NCBI GenBank assembly: GCA_026874595.1
Contig: CM049317.1
Location: forward strand, 33,222,901 to 33,286,900
Origin: Sipunculus nudus
Lineage: Eukaryota; Annelida; Sipuncula; Golfingiida; Sipunculidae
Reading direction: 5' to 3'
Length of the DNA stretch: 64,000 nt
Both the position numbers and the translations under genes were made by a program. This document shows, one piece after another, positions 42,445 to 55,586 of the stretch. Under the pieces are notes generated by a model. The model was given only the letters and a program-made list of their open reading frames with translations. It was not told where the DNA came from and did no database searches. Each line of letters opens with the position of its first letter. The stretch's first letter is position 1.

Positions 42445-45400
42445 TATATATATTTATATACTTACCTTATTTGCTCGTGTAAAGGACGATAAATCTTATC
42501 CTAAAAAAATTTGGCAAAGAAGGGCGGCCGTCTTATATACGGGTACAAGTTTTTCAGCGTCCATAGGGCCGCCAATTATTATTTACGGCAATCAGCATTA
42601 TTACGTCGGTCGAACTGGACGCCGTGAATATCGGTGACCATGTCCGTATGGTGGTAATATACATTCAATAAAGAACATTACAGTGCTTTGTTTTTATTTG
42701 AATTGTATCGTTTATACATCAGATTAACATGTGCACATAGTTAAATAACTGGTAAGAAAAGGTTTGCTCTTGCCGCTTTGACAAAGGGATTGTAACTGAA
42801 TCAATATATGAAAGCCCTTCTGAAAGTAGAATCAGTGATTTTCCGCGATCGTGGACGGAATCGCTGAACTGACAGACCGAAACGGAATTATCTATCCTGA
42901 GAATATATAAGCATTAATGTATTATTTGCCAAAATATATCTTGGCAAGTCACTTGAAACATGTATGCAGTGATATAATTGTCGATGCCACTGACAGCGTG
43001 TGGGACTTACCCATGTACTCAAGATCCCAGAGCCCTGGGTTTACGTGTATACAGCGCTCGCGCAAGGGATGCTGGGAACTTGCCCTCTTGGCTAAATGCC
43101 ATCCAGTAGCACGTAATATGCATATTGGAACAATGATGATTTTTTTTCATATAGTGCCGTATTTACCGCGAAAAATGTTCACGAGTCCAGTGAATGCAGA
43201 CGCTGTCAGCTGGCTTGCACACTAACATACACGGAGACTCGCACATGGCACTTCGATTACAAGACGACCAGTAGCGCGTTATAATAAAAATATGAAGCGG
43301 CTTTTACTCAGGTAACGCGAAATTCAATGTTTGTCAGGCTTGAACTATTGGACTAGGTCAAGAAATTTATGTATTATAACGGGTCAACAAGGTTCCAAAA
43401 AGGGACCGTGTTTCCACGGGATATAAATATGACGAATTTCCTCACAATTTTAAAACAAAACCCCGGATTTGGTGCGTATCCGCACTGAATATAATACTCT
43501 GGAGTCTGAGGGCCAGTATTTCAGCTTTTTTTAAAACTTTTGAATGTTATGTCATGAACAATGAAGGACAGAATGTACAATTATTGGCGTTGCCATTCCA
43601 TGTCATATATCGGCTGAGCTGCAAAGATATTTCCGCAAGGTGACTGACTTAATCGGGGTTTTGACGTCCCGTATTATATTTTTTCATCTTTCAAATAAAT
43701 ACTGTTTTATACCTTTATATGAACATATTATATATTCTACTACCTTATTAGGACGTGAATTTTATTAAAGAGTTCATTTATTACCATCCTTATTTTCCTC
43801 TTCACCTGCAAAGGAAATCTCGAACTGCAGTCATTCAAACAATTCTCTCATACAAAACAAAATAAAATCGTCTGCAAATCGGTATCACTTGGATTAGTTA
43901 TTATTTCTTCAAAATTTCACACAACCATCGCTCAAAGATCGTAGGTTTTTTTCTGATTGTCCTGAGTGTGCTGTCAAGTCAAAAATATGTACACAAGCCG
44001 CAGTGTTAAATTAGAGGATCGTATTTTCTTTAGATGTGAGTTCGGGGGAGGCGCTTATTAGGATTTATAAATATTGGGGGAAAATTTTGATTTTGAGAGC
44101 GCTCGGGGCGCCTTTTACGTCAATACGATATATTATATAATAATCTAATAAACAATAGCTATATATTAAAATTACATATTAAAATTATAATCAAAATTAT
44201 TTGCAGTTTTGTCGGACAAAAGTGGTTAAATATCTTAACAGATGGTGACAAATTAAGATAATTTTTCATTGAAAACAATTATTAATTGACATATTATGCA
44301 GACACTTCAGTAAGAAAGCTAATTAAACAACAACAAAAAACGATATGTCGTGCAAATATGGTATGTGGAATAAATGAACATGTTTTTTATTAACTATATT
44401 AGGCAGACACTACAGTAATAAAGCTAATCATACAAGCAAAAAAATGATCTATCGTACAAATGCTGTATTTCCCCCACCTTTTGAGGAAATAGCCCTTAAT
44501 GAGAAGTGTCAATGCTGCGAGTTTGGTGACTGTGCTTCAAATTATTTTCAAGTTATTGCGTTAACATAAAAAAAGATCGTCTCTGTGACCTTGAAAAATG
44601 CGTCAAGGTCATGCATATTCGAACCTGATCTAGCCCTTTATGAGGTGTATCAATACTGCAATTCCGATGAGTGGGCCTTAGGAAGTTAGTTCGTTAACAT
44701 AATTATAAAACTATCGCCTCTGCGACCTTAAAAAATTTGTCAAGGTGAACCATATTCGAACTTGACCTAGCCCTACATGAACAGGAATTTATGTTAGTGC
44801 AAGACTCTTTCAAATGCTATATGGCCCGATATATGACAGTCAATGCAACATATCGAGGTAACGTCAGATCATAATCACGTGACCATGACCAGTGATCTAG
44901 TCTGACAGTGCGGTAATGATACCGGAAATTAGTTTCCTGAAACCGAAAATTACGAAGTTCATTGATCGAAAGCACTGTTCACGCCCAGTTAGAAAGTATA
45001 TAGTAGAAGCTGATTTTTACGATACATGGGGAAAACCTAAGTAACTGACTGCAGCTTTTCTATAGAATCTAAGCGTCAATCAAGCAAGTTATCAATTACC
45101 AGTATCTGGTGATAGTTAAGATTAAAAATTAAAAAAAAAACATTGCATTCAGCACAATCGGGCACCTTCTATTGAAGAACTTACTTACTTATATATATTG
45201 TTATAACCATGTCCCATTATTATCTACTAAAGCCTCAAACCATTCACTCTATTTAACCCTCAAACCATTCACTCTATTTAACCCTCAAACGATTCAGTCT
45301 ACTTAACCCTCAAATCATTCACTGACAAAAAGTTCATGACATGCAATAAAACCCACAGGTGTATGCACATTGTGAACAAACAAAAGACTTTACAGAGGGT

Positions 45401-47800
45401 TCTTGATAAACTACGATCGAAAAGAATAAGTCTCGCATAAGATAAGAAATAGACCATAACCATAACCTGGTAAGCTGACACAAGGTCATGACTGAAACAA
45501 TAAAATACTTCGTAAAGTGCTTCATGGAAATTTTTGTTTTTCGAGAATATGTATTTACCTTATCTATCTTCCATTTATTTCCTTTCTTCATAATAGTTTT
45601 AGGTTGTGGGAAGCAGTGGTAGAAAACAGTAAATGATTTAAACAAAGAACTGTTGGGCAGTGCAAGAGTCCAATTAAATTTGGATACATCTCTACAATTT
45701 GTGTACGCACACATGTTTGTATCGTTGCATATTTCCGCCATCGCCTGTTTCCCAATTCTTAGTAATACATGGCCCTTTCCAAACTGTTAAATGAATCATT
45801 GGTATCGTTAAAGTGATATAAGAAAAGGAAATAGTTCAATGTCACACATCCGTCCACCAAAAAAAAAATCAAATCTGAAATATTGCACAGATGAACACAC
45901 AAACAACGCTGTTCACATAAACTAGAGAAACCTTCCTTAACGCAGGTAAAAATCTCGTGCAAACTAGTCAAACGATATTTAAAGGAACCCAATCACCTAT
46001 AAAGCATGTTTAATTAACAAGGAGGTTAGCCTCTTCTCTCTATAATAAATTGGCATCTGCCAAATTATTGCCCTGAAATGGTTTACTACTATACATGAGT
46101 GTTAAAAACAATTGACCGGTCACGATCACAGACATCACCATACCCACAGAGCATGGGACTCCGTGTACCGCCTGGGCCAAAACATCTGTCAATCCGGAGA
46201 TACCCTGACTGACTGCGCCCATGGTTTGTAATACATGAACATCAACTATGCAACCCGTGTCATTTCCGCTGAGGCCCATGGACCTATGTGCAAATCTGTT
46301 GCGACAGGTTCTACAATGAATATACATAAGGCACATAGACCGTTATGTCCATCAGGCAGAGGTATATTAGAAAATATCTGACCCCCATGCGCAAAATCGG
46401 ATCTCCGGTCTTACGGCCTGGTTATTGTAAACAGATACACGTGAACTGTGCTTACAAACACGCCAAACCATGGCATATCCAGGTGTAAACAGCTCAAAGG
46501 GAGATACTGTGTGCTCGGAAATGTTTGTATAAAGAGACAGTGAACTGATCGTGTGAAAGAATAGGCATAATATGTCCCTTTAAGATTTTGTCCATTTGAA
46601 AAAATGAATCTATAAAAAAGTACGGGGTAGCAAAGTCCATACTTCACCCCCTAAAAGAATGTTTAAACTGAACGTGTCAATCTAGTTTCCATATTGTATA
46701 TATTACTATAATTATTAGGCTAGGCAGCAAGAAGTGCGTTACTCATACAGGCAAGGCGGTGTTCACTCTTCAGGTAACAGGGTACTCAGAGGAAGAACGA
46801 GAGAAAGTGAGAAGGATGGGCAAATTAGGTAGACACCTCTCTGCTCAGATTCTTCCTATATATTCAGGTACGCGGGGTGATCACTCTGGCCAATTCCCGT
46901 ATGAGAATCTTTAGCCTAGGTTAAGTTGACACCTTTATCAGTAAGCACAACCTCTGCCTGCATGAACGCATGCAAAATGAGACGAACTGCACTTCCAGAA
47001 AAACAATAAAGTAACACCTACACAAACACAAGTTTTTGAGAACGTTACACATTCTTGTGATACAGATTACACAATATATTTTGATTCGTTGCATGTTGCA
47101 GCCTTGAAACCAAGGACATATCAGCAAGTGACAACTCCATTATATCCAGCGTCGACCCGATGATGGTAATGATGAATTTATCAAGGCTCTCCAAACATTC
47201 TGCTGGAGGCCCGGGCTATGTTACTGCTTGGCAATACTTTAATATTTAAATTTAACTTGATACGTTTCTAGCTCCTGGATCCAGCTATCCCAACACATCA
47301 GTGTTTTCGCTATTTGAAACCCATTTATTTCTAGAAGCATTTTACATACAAATTGACATTGATTTAAGGGAAAATGATATACCCTCGAACTTAAACGGAA
47401 GGGCATGCACCTAAGCTCTTTTTAGCTGAATATAGGTAATTTGAGCTATAGCGATCACCCTTTGTCCGGCGTCCTCCCCGTCCGTTAATACCACCGTCAG
47501 GCCATCCGGATACTAGCAGGATACGCATCGTAACCGTTTGACCTAGAACTGTATATCTTAACATCCAGGTTACACCCGTTTTACCCATGTACGAGTTAAC
47601 TTGACGCACTTGGAAAAACAGACTTACATTAGTGTTCTGGAATGTAAAACATAAATGTTGCATTTTAACCAAAAGATACAACATGTTACAACATATGACA
47701 CAGTTATCTTGTAAACTCGAAGGACATCGGCCAAAGTCATTATACATAACAGCTGTTTACACAATTATGAAATTTAACAATTTGATAAGATATCTAAATT
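42041..47800. other. Intergenic DNA, no supported gene
   Basis: (TA)n occupies about 42404-42442. Two diverged ~165-bp units with CTGCGACCTTAAAAAATTTG and CAAGGT.A.CCATATTCGAAC blocks lie at 44460-44790. Three short direct repeats of CTCAAACCATTCACTCTATT lie at about 45230-45330. A degenerate head of the 290-bp repeat element lies at 47423-47490. Frames at 42917, 45334, 46040 and 47391 show no domain or convincing splice context. Confidence 0.45.
42404..42442. repeat. (TA)n microsatellite
   Basis: Simple TA run in intergenic DNA, preceded by a short CA run. Similar runs lie near 1388, 18112, 27584, 48366, 49297 and 52797. Confidence 0.95.
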
Positions 47801-47891
47801 ATCCTTGCATGTCCTTTTTATAAAATTCTCTTATCGCATTATAGCTTGGACAGCCCGTTGCCTCTTGCAAGGCCGGTGGCGTCATATACAT

Positions 47892-48060
47892 TCTCCTTTT
47901 TTTTTGTTTCGCATATTCAGTTATATTTTTCAGACTTAGAAACTGGGGTTGACATGTCAAGACAGCATCCCAGTAAATGAACTCTTTAAATTTAATGCAC
48001 AGATTAAAAGAGCATGCATCGTGTACAGATGTTTCTATCACTATGGAAAAATTGAAGAAA
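47892..48060 (-). CDS. Possible CTLD N-half exon fragment
   Basis: The minus-strand frame reads ACSFNLCIKFKEFIYWDAVL, then TCQPQFLSLKNITEYAKQKK. It follows the Cys...Trp-x-x-Ala...Cys...Leu-Ser-Leu-x-Asn spacing of the first half of a C-type lectin domain. A reasonable acceptor (TTTGTCTCAG) precedes the frame near 48078. No matching C-half or donor in a good phase was found nearby, so it may be a relic exon or chance. Confidence 0.3.
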
Positions 48061-48358
48061 GTTTTATCACAACGGCTGAGACAAAGTTGCAAAAAGCTTA
48101 AATGACAGCAATTAAAGTTGTTCGAATTTGACAGGGTCACAGACCCCCAACATATGTTATATTTCTATTTTTCGCTTGTGAAAGGGGTGGATTTTACAAT
48201 AAAGCAGAAAATACATGATCTTTCATAAAAAAATGCTAATTCTTGAGAAGCGCTATAGCAGGGTGTGGTCGATTAATTAAGTCTGTATAATATTTTGACA
48301 ACCTATACCTGAGAAAATCCTTTATTTCTCGTTTGACGCATATTTCTTTTCTCTTATG

Positions 48359-48405
<47 letters not shown>

Positions 48406-48754
48406 AAAATTTATATAGTTAAAGGGCTGATATTGCACTGCAATCTTAATTCACAAAACCCGTTATACAGTATTAAAATATATAATCGGCAGGAAATGTC
48501 CCTGATCCAGTAAATACATTAAAGCGAAGGAAAATTTTACAAATTACTGCAGGAGAACACGATTTTACATTTCAAGGTCATATTTTTTTATGTAGAACAT
48601 TTTGATCAGGACAATACCTTTGTCATTGAAATACTTAAACTATTCAAAATAATTTCATAACCAAAGAATCCATAGAGACTACGATGACTCGGTCAGCTTG
48701 TTAAACTGTGCGAATAAACCTTGTGTCATCGCGATTAGGGAGTGATAAAGACAG
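48061..48754. other. Non-coding, with (TA)n
   Basis: (TA)n then (GT)n occupies about 48366-48408. No transmembrane or extracellular exon belonging to the following tail-like exon could be found here. Confidence 0.4.
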
Positions 48755-48876
48755 ATATATATTTTGAAATTGACACTACGGAGTCGGATATCCTGTTGAG
48801 AGGGCGAGATGCACAAGTCGCACAAGAAGCCGAATACGCAACATTAGAAATGCAGAATGTGTGGACCATAGACTGA
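48755..48876 (+). CDS. Possible orphan receptor-tail exon with YxxI and YxxL motifs
   Basis: A 40-codon plus-strand frame enters in phase 1 after AAAGACAG and ends at TGA (48874-48876). It reads DIYFEIDTTESDILLRGRDA then QVAQEAEYATLEMQNVWTID. It is acidic with two tyrosine motifs (YFEI and YATL), separated by 21 residues, as expected of a short signalling tail. An ATTAAA lies at about 49017. No upstream exons were identified, so it may be the end of an unrecognised gene, a relic, or chance. Confidence 0.3.
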
Positions 48877-49293
48877 AACCAACGGTCATATAAATTCCTC
48901 AAATGTCCTTTAAAAACAGGGTTTTGTATGGGCATTTAGTTGGAATATTTTGTCCGTGGGCATGACGGCGTCTGCGCATTAAACCAATGCTCGAAGATCA
49001 GAATGTCTATTTCATTAATTAAAAAGTATGCATCCCAACCGTCACGTTTTGTTAAAATATTTCTTATCTAACAACTTCTCATTGTATGTGTGTAATTTTC
49101 TATATTAATGTCTGTGTTTGTATTACCTGTTAATTGTTTTCCACCGGCAACTGAAGTGTATAATTTTAAGATTCTTATTTAGCTGACTGTATTATCAAAG
49201 ACTTTGCTAATTTATTAATGATACCGATGATTTCTAGTTTATCTAAAAAAAGTTACATCAATAACGTAAGGCATATGTTTATGCAGAGTTAAC

Positions 49294-49338
<45 letters not shown>

Positions 49339-52126
49339 AATGATAGCTTAAACCATACGCTTCAGTAAGACAAGCTATTTATGAGCACTAGGTGTACACT
49401 GGGTACCACTGGGTGCATACGGCTTAGGTAATACATTCCTACGTTTACACTCACCCCTAGAAAAAAACGACAAAGGAGTGGTTATATAAATTTACGTCAT
49501 ACAACTTTATATGCCAAACTTATATCCAGCTAAATGTGGTCTTGCATCATACCTTGTAAAATAAAAATCAACAGGTGTATGCTCCTACAGTTATACTTTC
49601 TTATGTCCTCACAGGGGCAGATCTAGGATTTAAGAAAGGAGGGGTCCACGCCAGGACTAATGGCAAAACCTATAAAAAATGGGCCCCAAGGTCCGGAAGG
49701 CGGGGGGTCCAGGACACAAAATTTAGTCTGAAATCCTTAAAAGGGGTTGTGGCGAATGGAAAAGTGGGGGGGGGGGGTTCAGACCTCCTTGACCACCCCC
49801 CCCCCCCCCCGCTTCTGCCTCACACTTGAGAAAAAATACTCTTTATATAGAATTCGTCAACAGATAACTGTCGGCTACAAGTTCTGTTGTAATATTGATG
49901 ATTGGACTGGTATTTTGTTTCATTCCATGGCTTATTCACTGAAGATGATCAAAAGATGACTAAATAAATATGAGGTGTGGTGAATTATTATAAGATTTTA
50001 TTTTATTATTGATGATCACAAGTGTTTGTATTCATAATGCTATGACCAGTACCCAGCATATTGATCCAATCACTGGTATATGCCAGTCTTAGTTGCAAGT
50101 ATCGCCATTTATGTTGACTTGAGTCAAAATGATCATTTTTAAGTTCTTATTACTCAAGTCAGGAAATATAAAATTAGCTTTTATGTGAGGGATAGCGTTA
50201 CCTTAGCGTAGTTAAATTCATATTCGCTTACTGTTCATTTTTATATTTGATTTTACCTACAATTTGTAAAATGCTTTACCAAACATTGATCATGTGACTT
50301 TTACGAGTATTTAAACTATTGATGGCACCATGTATGTTTATCTTCTGCGGGCTTCTGCATTTTTCTGAATGGTAAGAAAATTTAATCCTTATGTAGTTTA
50401 CCGATTATGATGGACTAGAGTTAAAACGGTATTTCTTAGTTTCATTCTCTATTGTTTCATAATTATTCGCGATTATGAACATTGGAAAATATATATTATA
50501 AGTTTATTTTTGTGAATGACAGACTGCAATTATCAGTGTGATATATATCAAGGCTTTACTAGTATTCGATAGACCCGGGATGTTCAGACGTTGTGTATAC
50601 AGGTTCTCTTAAACTCTTCCTAGTAGATAAGAATTAGATCACTGACCAATATTAATTCAGATGAGCATTATGACCAGTAAGGCACTTAATAAAGTTAAAC
50701 ATTTAAAATCAAGAGAAGAGGTAACAGATTATAATGCATTTAAGAAATAGAATTTGTTTACTTATGTAAAGTTTCAATCTTCAGAGTGAATGTTCGCTGT
50801 GTGATAAAGACTCCTTAAAGTATTGTTCGTTCAATTGTAGAATTGTAACAAATCTGTAATTTTCATGTTTTTTATCATGTGTGTTTCTGGTGAAATGTTT
50901 AAATGAAAGAAAATAATATGAAAACATTTTTTTAGAATATGTATCTCCATTTTGTGTTCTAACAATTACATTTATATCCTACTAATCGAGAGATGATATT
51001 CTCTCAAGCGCAAAACCATAAACCCCATTGATATTTTAATTGTTCGGCCAGTACAACAGTCAGTGATTAACATGATCTCCCTAAAACCTTGGAAATGACA
51101 GGGAAACAAGGTGCTTTGACCGTTTAGTGACAAATTGCATTTTAAAGATTAAAACAAACGAATCTTAATGACACTCTATGGTGCAAGTACATAGCCCAAG
51201 GCGAACCATGTATGTCTTCCAATCCCGTAAAGTTACTTGACACTGGACACCTAGGATTTTGTTTGAGACATAATCCCTGAACTCCTAAGTCAAAGCAGGT
51301 AAGAATGTTGCCATGACAACTAACACTCGGGCCGTCTAAAGTAAGCTGATACGGTCCTGCGAGTCATGATAAAAGTCATAATAGAACACTCATCTAAGGG
51401 TCGGATCAAAATAGTTTCTGTTGGGAAGTATCTGACATTGAAGCGTTTATGGTCGTGTTATATTTGCTAAATAATGAAGAAACATGTCGTTACACATGAT
51501 TAATTACATTCAATACCTCCTTTCTTCTTAATGGCACTTAAACACACAAAGCTGTCAAGCCGTCATGACGGACGCAGAGACAAATTTCTTGAGTAAAAGG
51601 AGCCTCATTATCAACAATTGCTGCATGAATATACGAAACTCAACCCTGAATGTAATATTTATTTTTCCCAACGGAATAACGTCACTTTTTGTTTACCTCG
51701 GAAAATGACAATTCGACAAGCATATGAAAATGAAAAAAGTACTGTTATATATGGCGTGCACATCTGCATATACTAGAATTGATGCGAACCCAATAGCTTG
51801 AACTGTCACCCCAACGTCTTCAGTAAATTAAAAATCGACGTTAGGGTGGCAGGCTGCCGCTAGTTAGAATTAAATTAGATTCGTTCAACAACTGATTTAA
51901 TTCATTTGGACTAATTACAAGCATTTGCTAGACTTTGTATTAACATAAAACCAGAACAGGATGAGTCCTTGCGATATAGCAAACTGGTATAAATTCATGT
52001 TAAAACTCTGTTTGCCCCTCGGTTCAAATAAACAGCTTGTTTCTGTGTATTGTTTCCGCCAGTGTATTTATTTAGAAATTTCTCTCCTGTCAGAAATGTA
52101 AACAGTATAAACAGAGGCAACTCAGA
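48877..52126. other. Intergenic DNA, no supported gene
   Basis: (TA)n occupies about 49297-49336. A dispersed repeat with AGATCTAGGATTT and GGGCCCCAAGGTCCGGAAGG and G/C runs lies at about 49612-49825. From 49830 to 52120 nothing beyond ordinary AT-rich sequence was seen. Confidence 0.5.
49612..49825 (+). repeat. Dispersed repeat with poly-G and poly-C
   Basis: The 'CAGATCTAGGATTTAAGAAA' start and a GGCGAATGGAAAAGTGGGGG then CCACCCCCC body are of a type common in marine invertebrate genomes. Frames through it contain poly-Gly or poly-Pro and are not genes. Confidence 0.4.
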
Positions 52127-52279
52127 ATGAATATCTTACAGCTCTGCTACATAGTTAGTCCTGAAACAAAGGCAAACTGCAATATCTATCATTTGTGTAT
52201 GCAAAATGTTGTAGGTCAATATACTGCTCTTGCCTTGATTTTATATGTTGATTTGTTGGAAATATATGCATGGAAATAT

Positions 52280-52792
52280 TTAAGCAACAATTTAGCCCTT
52301 TCTCAGCCGAAGGCTCTTTTCTACAACATTAACAAAATCAAAACCTACTTAAATAAGCCATCACTAGAGCGTTTAATCCATGCATTTGTGACCAGTAAGC
52401 TTTATTATAGTAATGCTCTCCTCTTAGGATATCCAGTTTCCCTCATACAGAGGCTCCAGAGAGTTCAAAACTGTGCAGCTCGAATCCTGTGTGGCAGTAA
52501 AGAATACGAGCATATGCCGCCTGTCTTGCAAGCCCTACATTGGCTCCCTCTGTGTCAACGGATAAAGTTTAAGCTGTTATGTTGGTGTTCAAGGCAAAAC
52601 ATGGTATTGCTCCAAAATACCTCCAGGATTCAATCCAACCTTACATACTTGCGAGACGTCTGAGCTCATTAAACCAAGAATTACTGTGTGTTCCATATAC
52701 AAGGTCCACCTTGGTGGCTAATAGAGCTTTTCTGTGTTGCAGGACCCACTTTGTGGAACTCTCTCCCACGGGACATACGTCAAACTTCTAAT

Positions 52793-52796
<4 letters not shown>
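52280..52796 (+). mobile_element. Non-LTR retrotransposon 3' fragment (dead LINE)
   Basis: The C-terminal end of a LINE reverse transcriptase: ERLIHAFVTSKLYYSNALLL (the FVTSRLDYCN block), LQRVQNCAARIL, PVLQALHWLPLCQRIKFKLL, then after a frameshift near 52575 IAPKYLQDSIQPY and a LANRAF block, then after another shift near 52745 the WNSLPRDIRQTSN block. This order is typical of CR1/jockey-group LINEs. The copy is 5'-truncated, has two frameshifts, and ends at (TA)n at about 52797-52823. The start of similarity is uncertain; the frame itself opens at 52127. Confidence 0.85.
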
Positions 52797-52823
<27 letters not shown>

Positions 52824-52827
<4 letters not shown>

Positions 52828-54954
52828 TAGTTAAAACATCTTATATAATGCCTGTATTAAAACAAGTTTGATAAATACATGAAAGTATGTACCGCAAAAT
52901 TGCAATTTCGGTGCAAGTACATTTCAAAACAGGCTGATATTTTACAAAAAGCTACCACTTTCATACTGCTATCAGGCATGTTTATTATCTACACACTTAT
53001 ACGCTTAAAAACAAATTGATATCAATTGTCACCTGTTTGATACCGGGGAACCCTCTGGCTTATGTACTATATATTCATGTCTTGGGACTTCACAGATCTA
53101 TCAAGCTGAAAAAGTCACATAAAATTATCCCTGTTATGTGCCTAAATACTGGAGATCTTTTTTGCATGGTGACCCTTCTTTTTTAAATTGATGGTGACCA
53201 AAGTTAAAGCATTTTAAGAAACATTTAGTGAAAATTATAATATTCATTACATACACCCTGAACTTATTCATTACTAATTTATTTCTAACATACTGCAGAA
53301 TGATGATATTCACCTATAAAACGATTCCGATAGCATAAGCTGGAATATATGAGATGGAGTTTATGTAAGCAACCTGCAAAAAAAAAATATTAATGAGGAA
53401 AGTGAACATTGACTATAATAACCAACTCGGTCTCCCCGTCACCCGGAAGAAATCAGGAGTGTATGTACGCAATTGCGTACGCTGTTGTTCCAAGAAAAAT
53501 TTCATTGATTTTATCGGAGACATCAGATTCAGTAGTTGTGATTTTCCTTTTCTTTCAAAGTCAACACGGATCACTTTACATACGGAACAATATGACTTCT
53601 TATATTTAATGACAAGCAGCAAATTGGGAGTCGTTTAGTTACCTTAAAGTAAGAGGTTAAAACCGGCAAGGTATCCCGCCTCAAGTATGAAAAAAAGCAG
53701 GCTGCCTTTTTGGAAACCACTTCACCCGACCAGCCCTGCAACAACAACTGGTGTATCACACACACACACACACAGACACACAAAACAAGAATCCACCTCA
53801 AGTGACCTGTTGCTAACTGGCTTTTCTGGCAATCACATCCATGCTGGATTGTAATCAGAACAGCCCTGCCACAACAGATGAACTAATGTGTCCCATGAAT
53901 AAATCAAAATCGAACACGTCAGCAAATAAACTTGATCACTGCATTATTACATACATCAACCCTAATACCCAATACTTCCAATACCTCACATAGCTTGAAT
54001 CGTACCTTGATGCGTACTTTTTGATGATATCTGTGTACATATTTCATATTCAGAGGATGTCACAGAATATATCTGTGTAGACGAAGAACTCAGTTCAAAT
54101 ATGTTTGCTAAATTAGTTTGACGGTACATCTACATATCAGAAATGAACGTAATATATACCCAACATCCATGCACTATACCTTGCCTCGGGGTTTAGAATT
54201 TCAGAGTAGGGACTTCCCCCGTGTCTGATTTGAATCGAAAAGCGTATTTAGGTTTGCACACCCCGAAGGATTGGAATTTCCAGGTACCTTAAACAGTGAT
54301 CTTAACCGACTGAAGCTCTCACATACACTCAAATAGATTTGAAAGACGTGTGTAATATACACAATATATTAAAATTAGACTTACAATTCTCTGGAGGGGC
54401 GTTCCACGGGTAAAGCACAAAAATCCATTCATATGATTATACAAATTTACAGAGTTCTACTCCATCCTGACACTCGCCTTAACACAAACCACAGAAAGTT
54501 CGCTTGGCACCTCTGCCGCTGGTAATAACTGCTGCATGTGACTTAGGTATGTACTCGTCACGTCTAGGTGGTTTAACATAGTGCACAAGTCGCTGGTTTG
54601 ACACAGTCTCTCCTCTTGAAGACTCGCTTCTCTGAATCACTGAGAGATAAGCTCACATCCTTCACTGTAGAATCTCTCTCAGACAATGTTTTTCCCTATA
54701 TAATCGCCATGGGTATATCTAGTAATTTGTAATATGTCACTGCACACGATAATATTTGGTAAAAATTTAAAAAAATGGCGTATTAATTGCTTGACAGATA
54801 AATCGCACTGAAATGAATTTGGAAAGGAATCATGTTCTGTCTCTTATGTCATGTATAAGCTTATTTTGAGAAAAGGATTTACTGACAGAAACCCATACAG
54901 CCCGGCATTTTAATATTATTTGAATTGTCTGTGAATGTCAGAATTAAATATGTA
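52824..54954. other. Intergenic DNA downstream of gene B
   Basis: A (CA)n run lies at 53757-53772. Frames at 53393-53801 have no recognised domain. No canonical AATAAA for gene B was identified just below its stop on the minus strand; an AATAAT-type variant lies near 54920. Confidence 0.4.
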
Positions 54955-55586
54955 CTAAATAACCTTCGATTCACATATGAAATAACCATGATTATAGATC
55001 TTCCAGTCATTCCAAGCGCCGCCAGGTTCGATGACCATGTGATCTTCCAAATTCATATAGTTGTCTGGTTGTCTACTGTCCCAGTGACTGTAGTTAAATT
55101 CTTCGCCGGTTGCTTCCCAGACCAAGAATCCTTCAGTCTTAGAGTCTGAACCTGATGTCCAGTAGGCAACGTTAGCTACAACAAAAAGAGTAACCTTGAC
55201 CATACTCGGTTACTGTACATTGCCACGTATGTCTAATTCCAGTACCAGTGAACACTTGTAATATTAAACCAATATGAGTATCAATCATGGAACATTTTTG
55301 TGAAAAAAATATCAGTCTAAAACCGTACACTGACATTATTTTGTAGATTTTTCTTGATATATTCACCTACCTGCGTTATGTTTTTGCAGCAGGCTTCTCA
55401 AGTGTTTATCTTCAGATCCAGACTCGATGCTAACGAGGTCACCTTTAACTGCGTTGCAGGTAACGCGGGCGGTTATCCAATCCGCTTTTGTCAAGTAAAT
55501 GAAATAACAGGACGGAATCCAACTTCCATCCTGTAATCTACTTCCGCAGGGAAAGCCATCACTGAACTTTGACGGGCAACTGATAA
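54955..55586 (-). CDS. Gene B exons 3-4: CTLD with QPD and WND
   Basis: Exon 3 (55586-55371) holds CPSKFSDGFPCGS, WIPSCYF, KADWITARVTC and GDLVSIESGSEDKHL, a standard CTLD first half. Exon 4 (55175-54955) holds VAYWTSGSDSKTEGFLVWEA, HWDSRQPDNYMN, LEDHMVIEPGGAWNDWKIYN and GYFICES, then stop. QPD plus WND marks the calcium site 2 of galactose-type CTLDs. In place of the usual EDCVV there is EDHMV, and the Cys normally a few residues after WND is missing (WNDWKIYNHGYFIC). Thus both partners of the inner disulfide are gone, while the outer Cys pair remains. Confidence 0.85.

Noticed and set aside
45334-45741. 135-codon minus-strand frame with Cys residues and a possible donor after WKIDK
   Set aside because: The first 60 codons could be an exon, but no partner exon or family resemblance was found, so support is too weak.
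46040-46336. 98-codon minus-strand frame with hydrophobic C-terminus
   Set aside because: No family resemblance, no splice context, not supported by neighbours.
53571-53801. 76-codon minus-strand frame with a hydrophobic start
   Set aside because: The Val-Cys run is a (CA)n microsatellite in translation.
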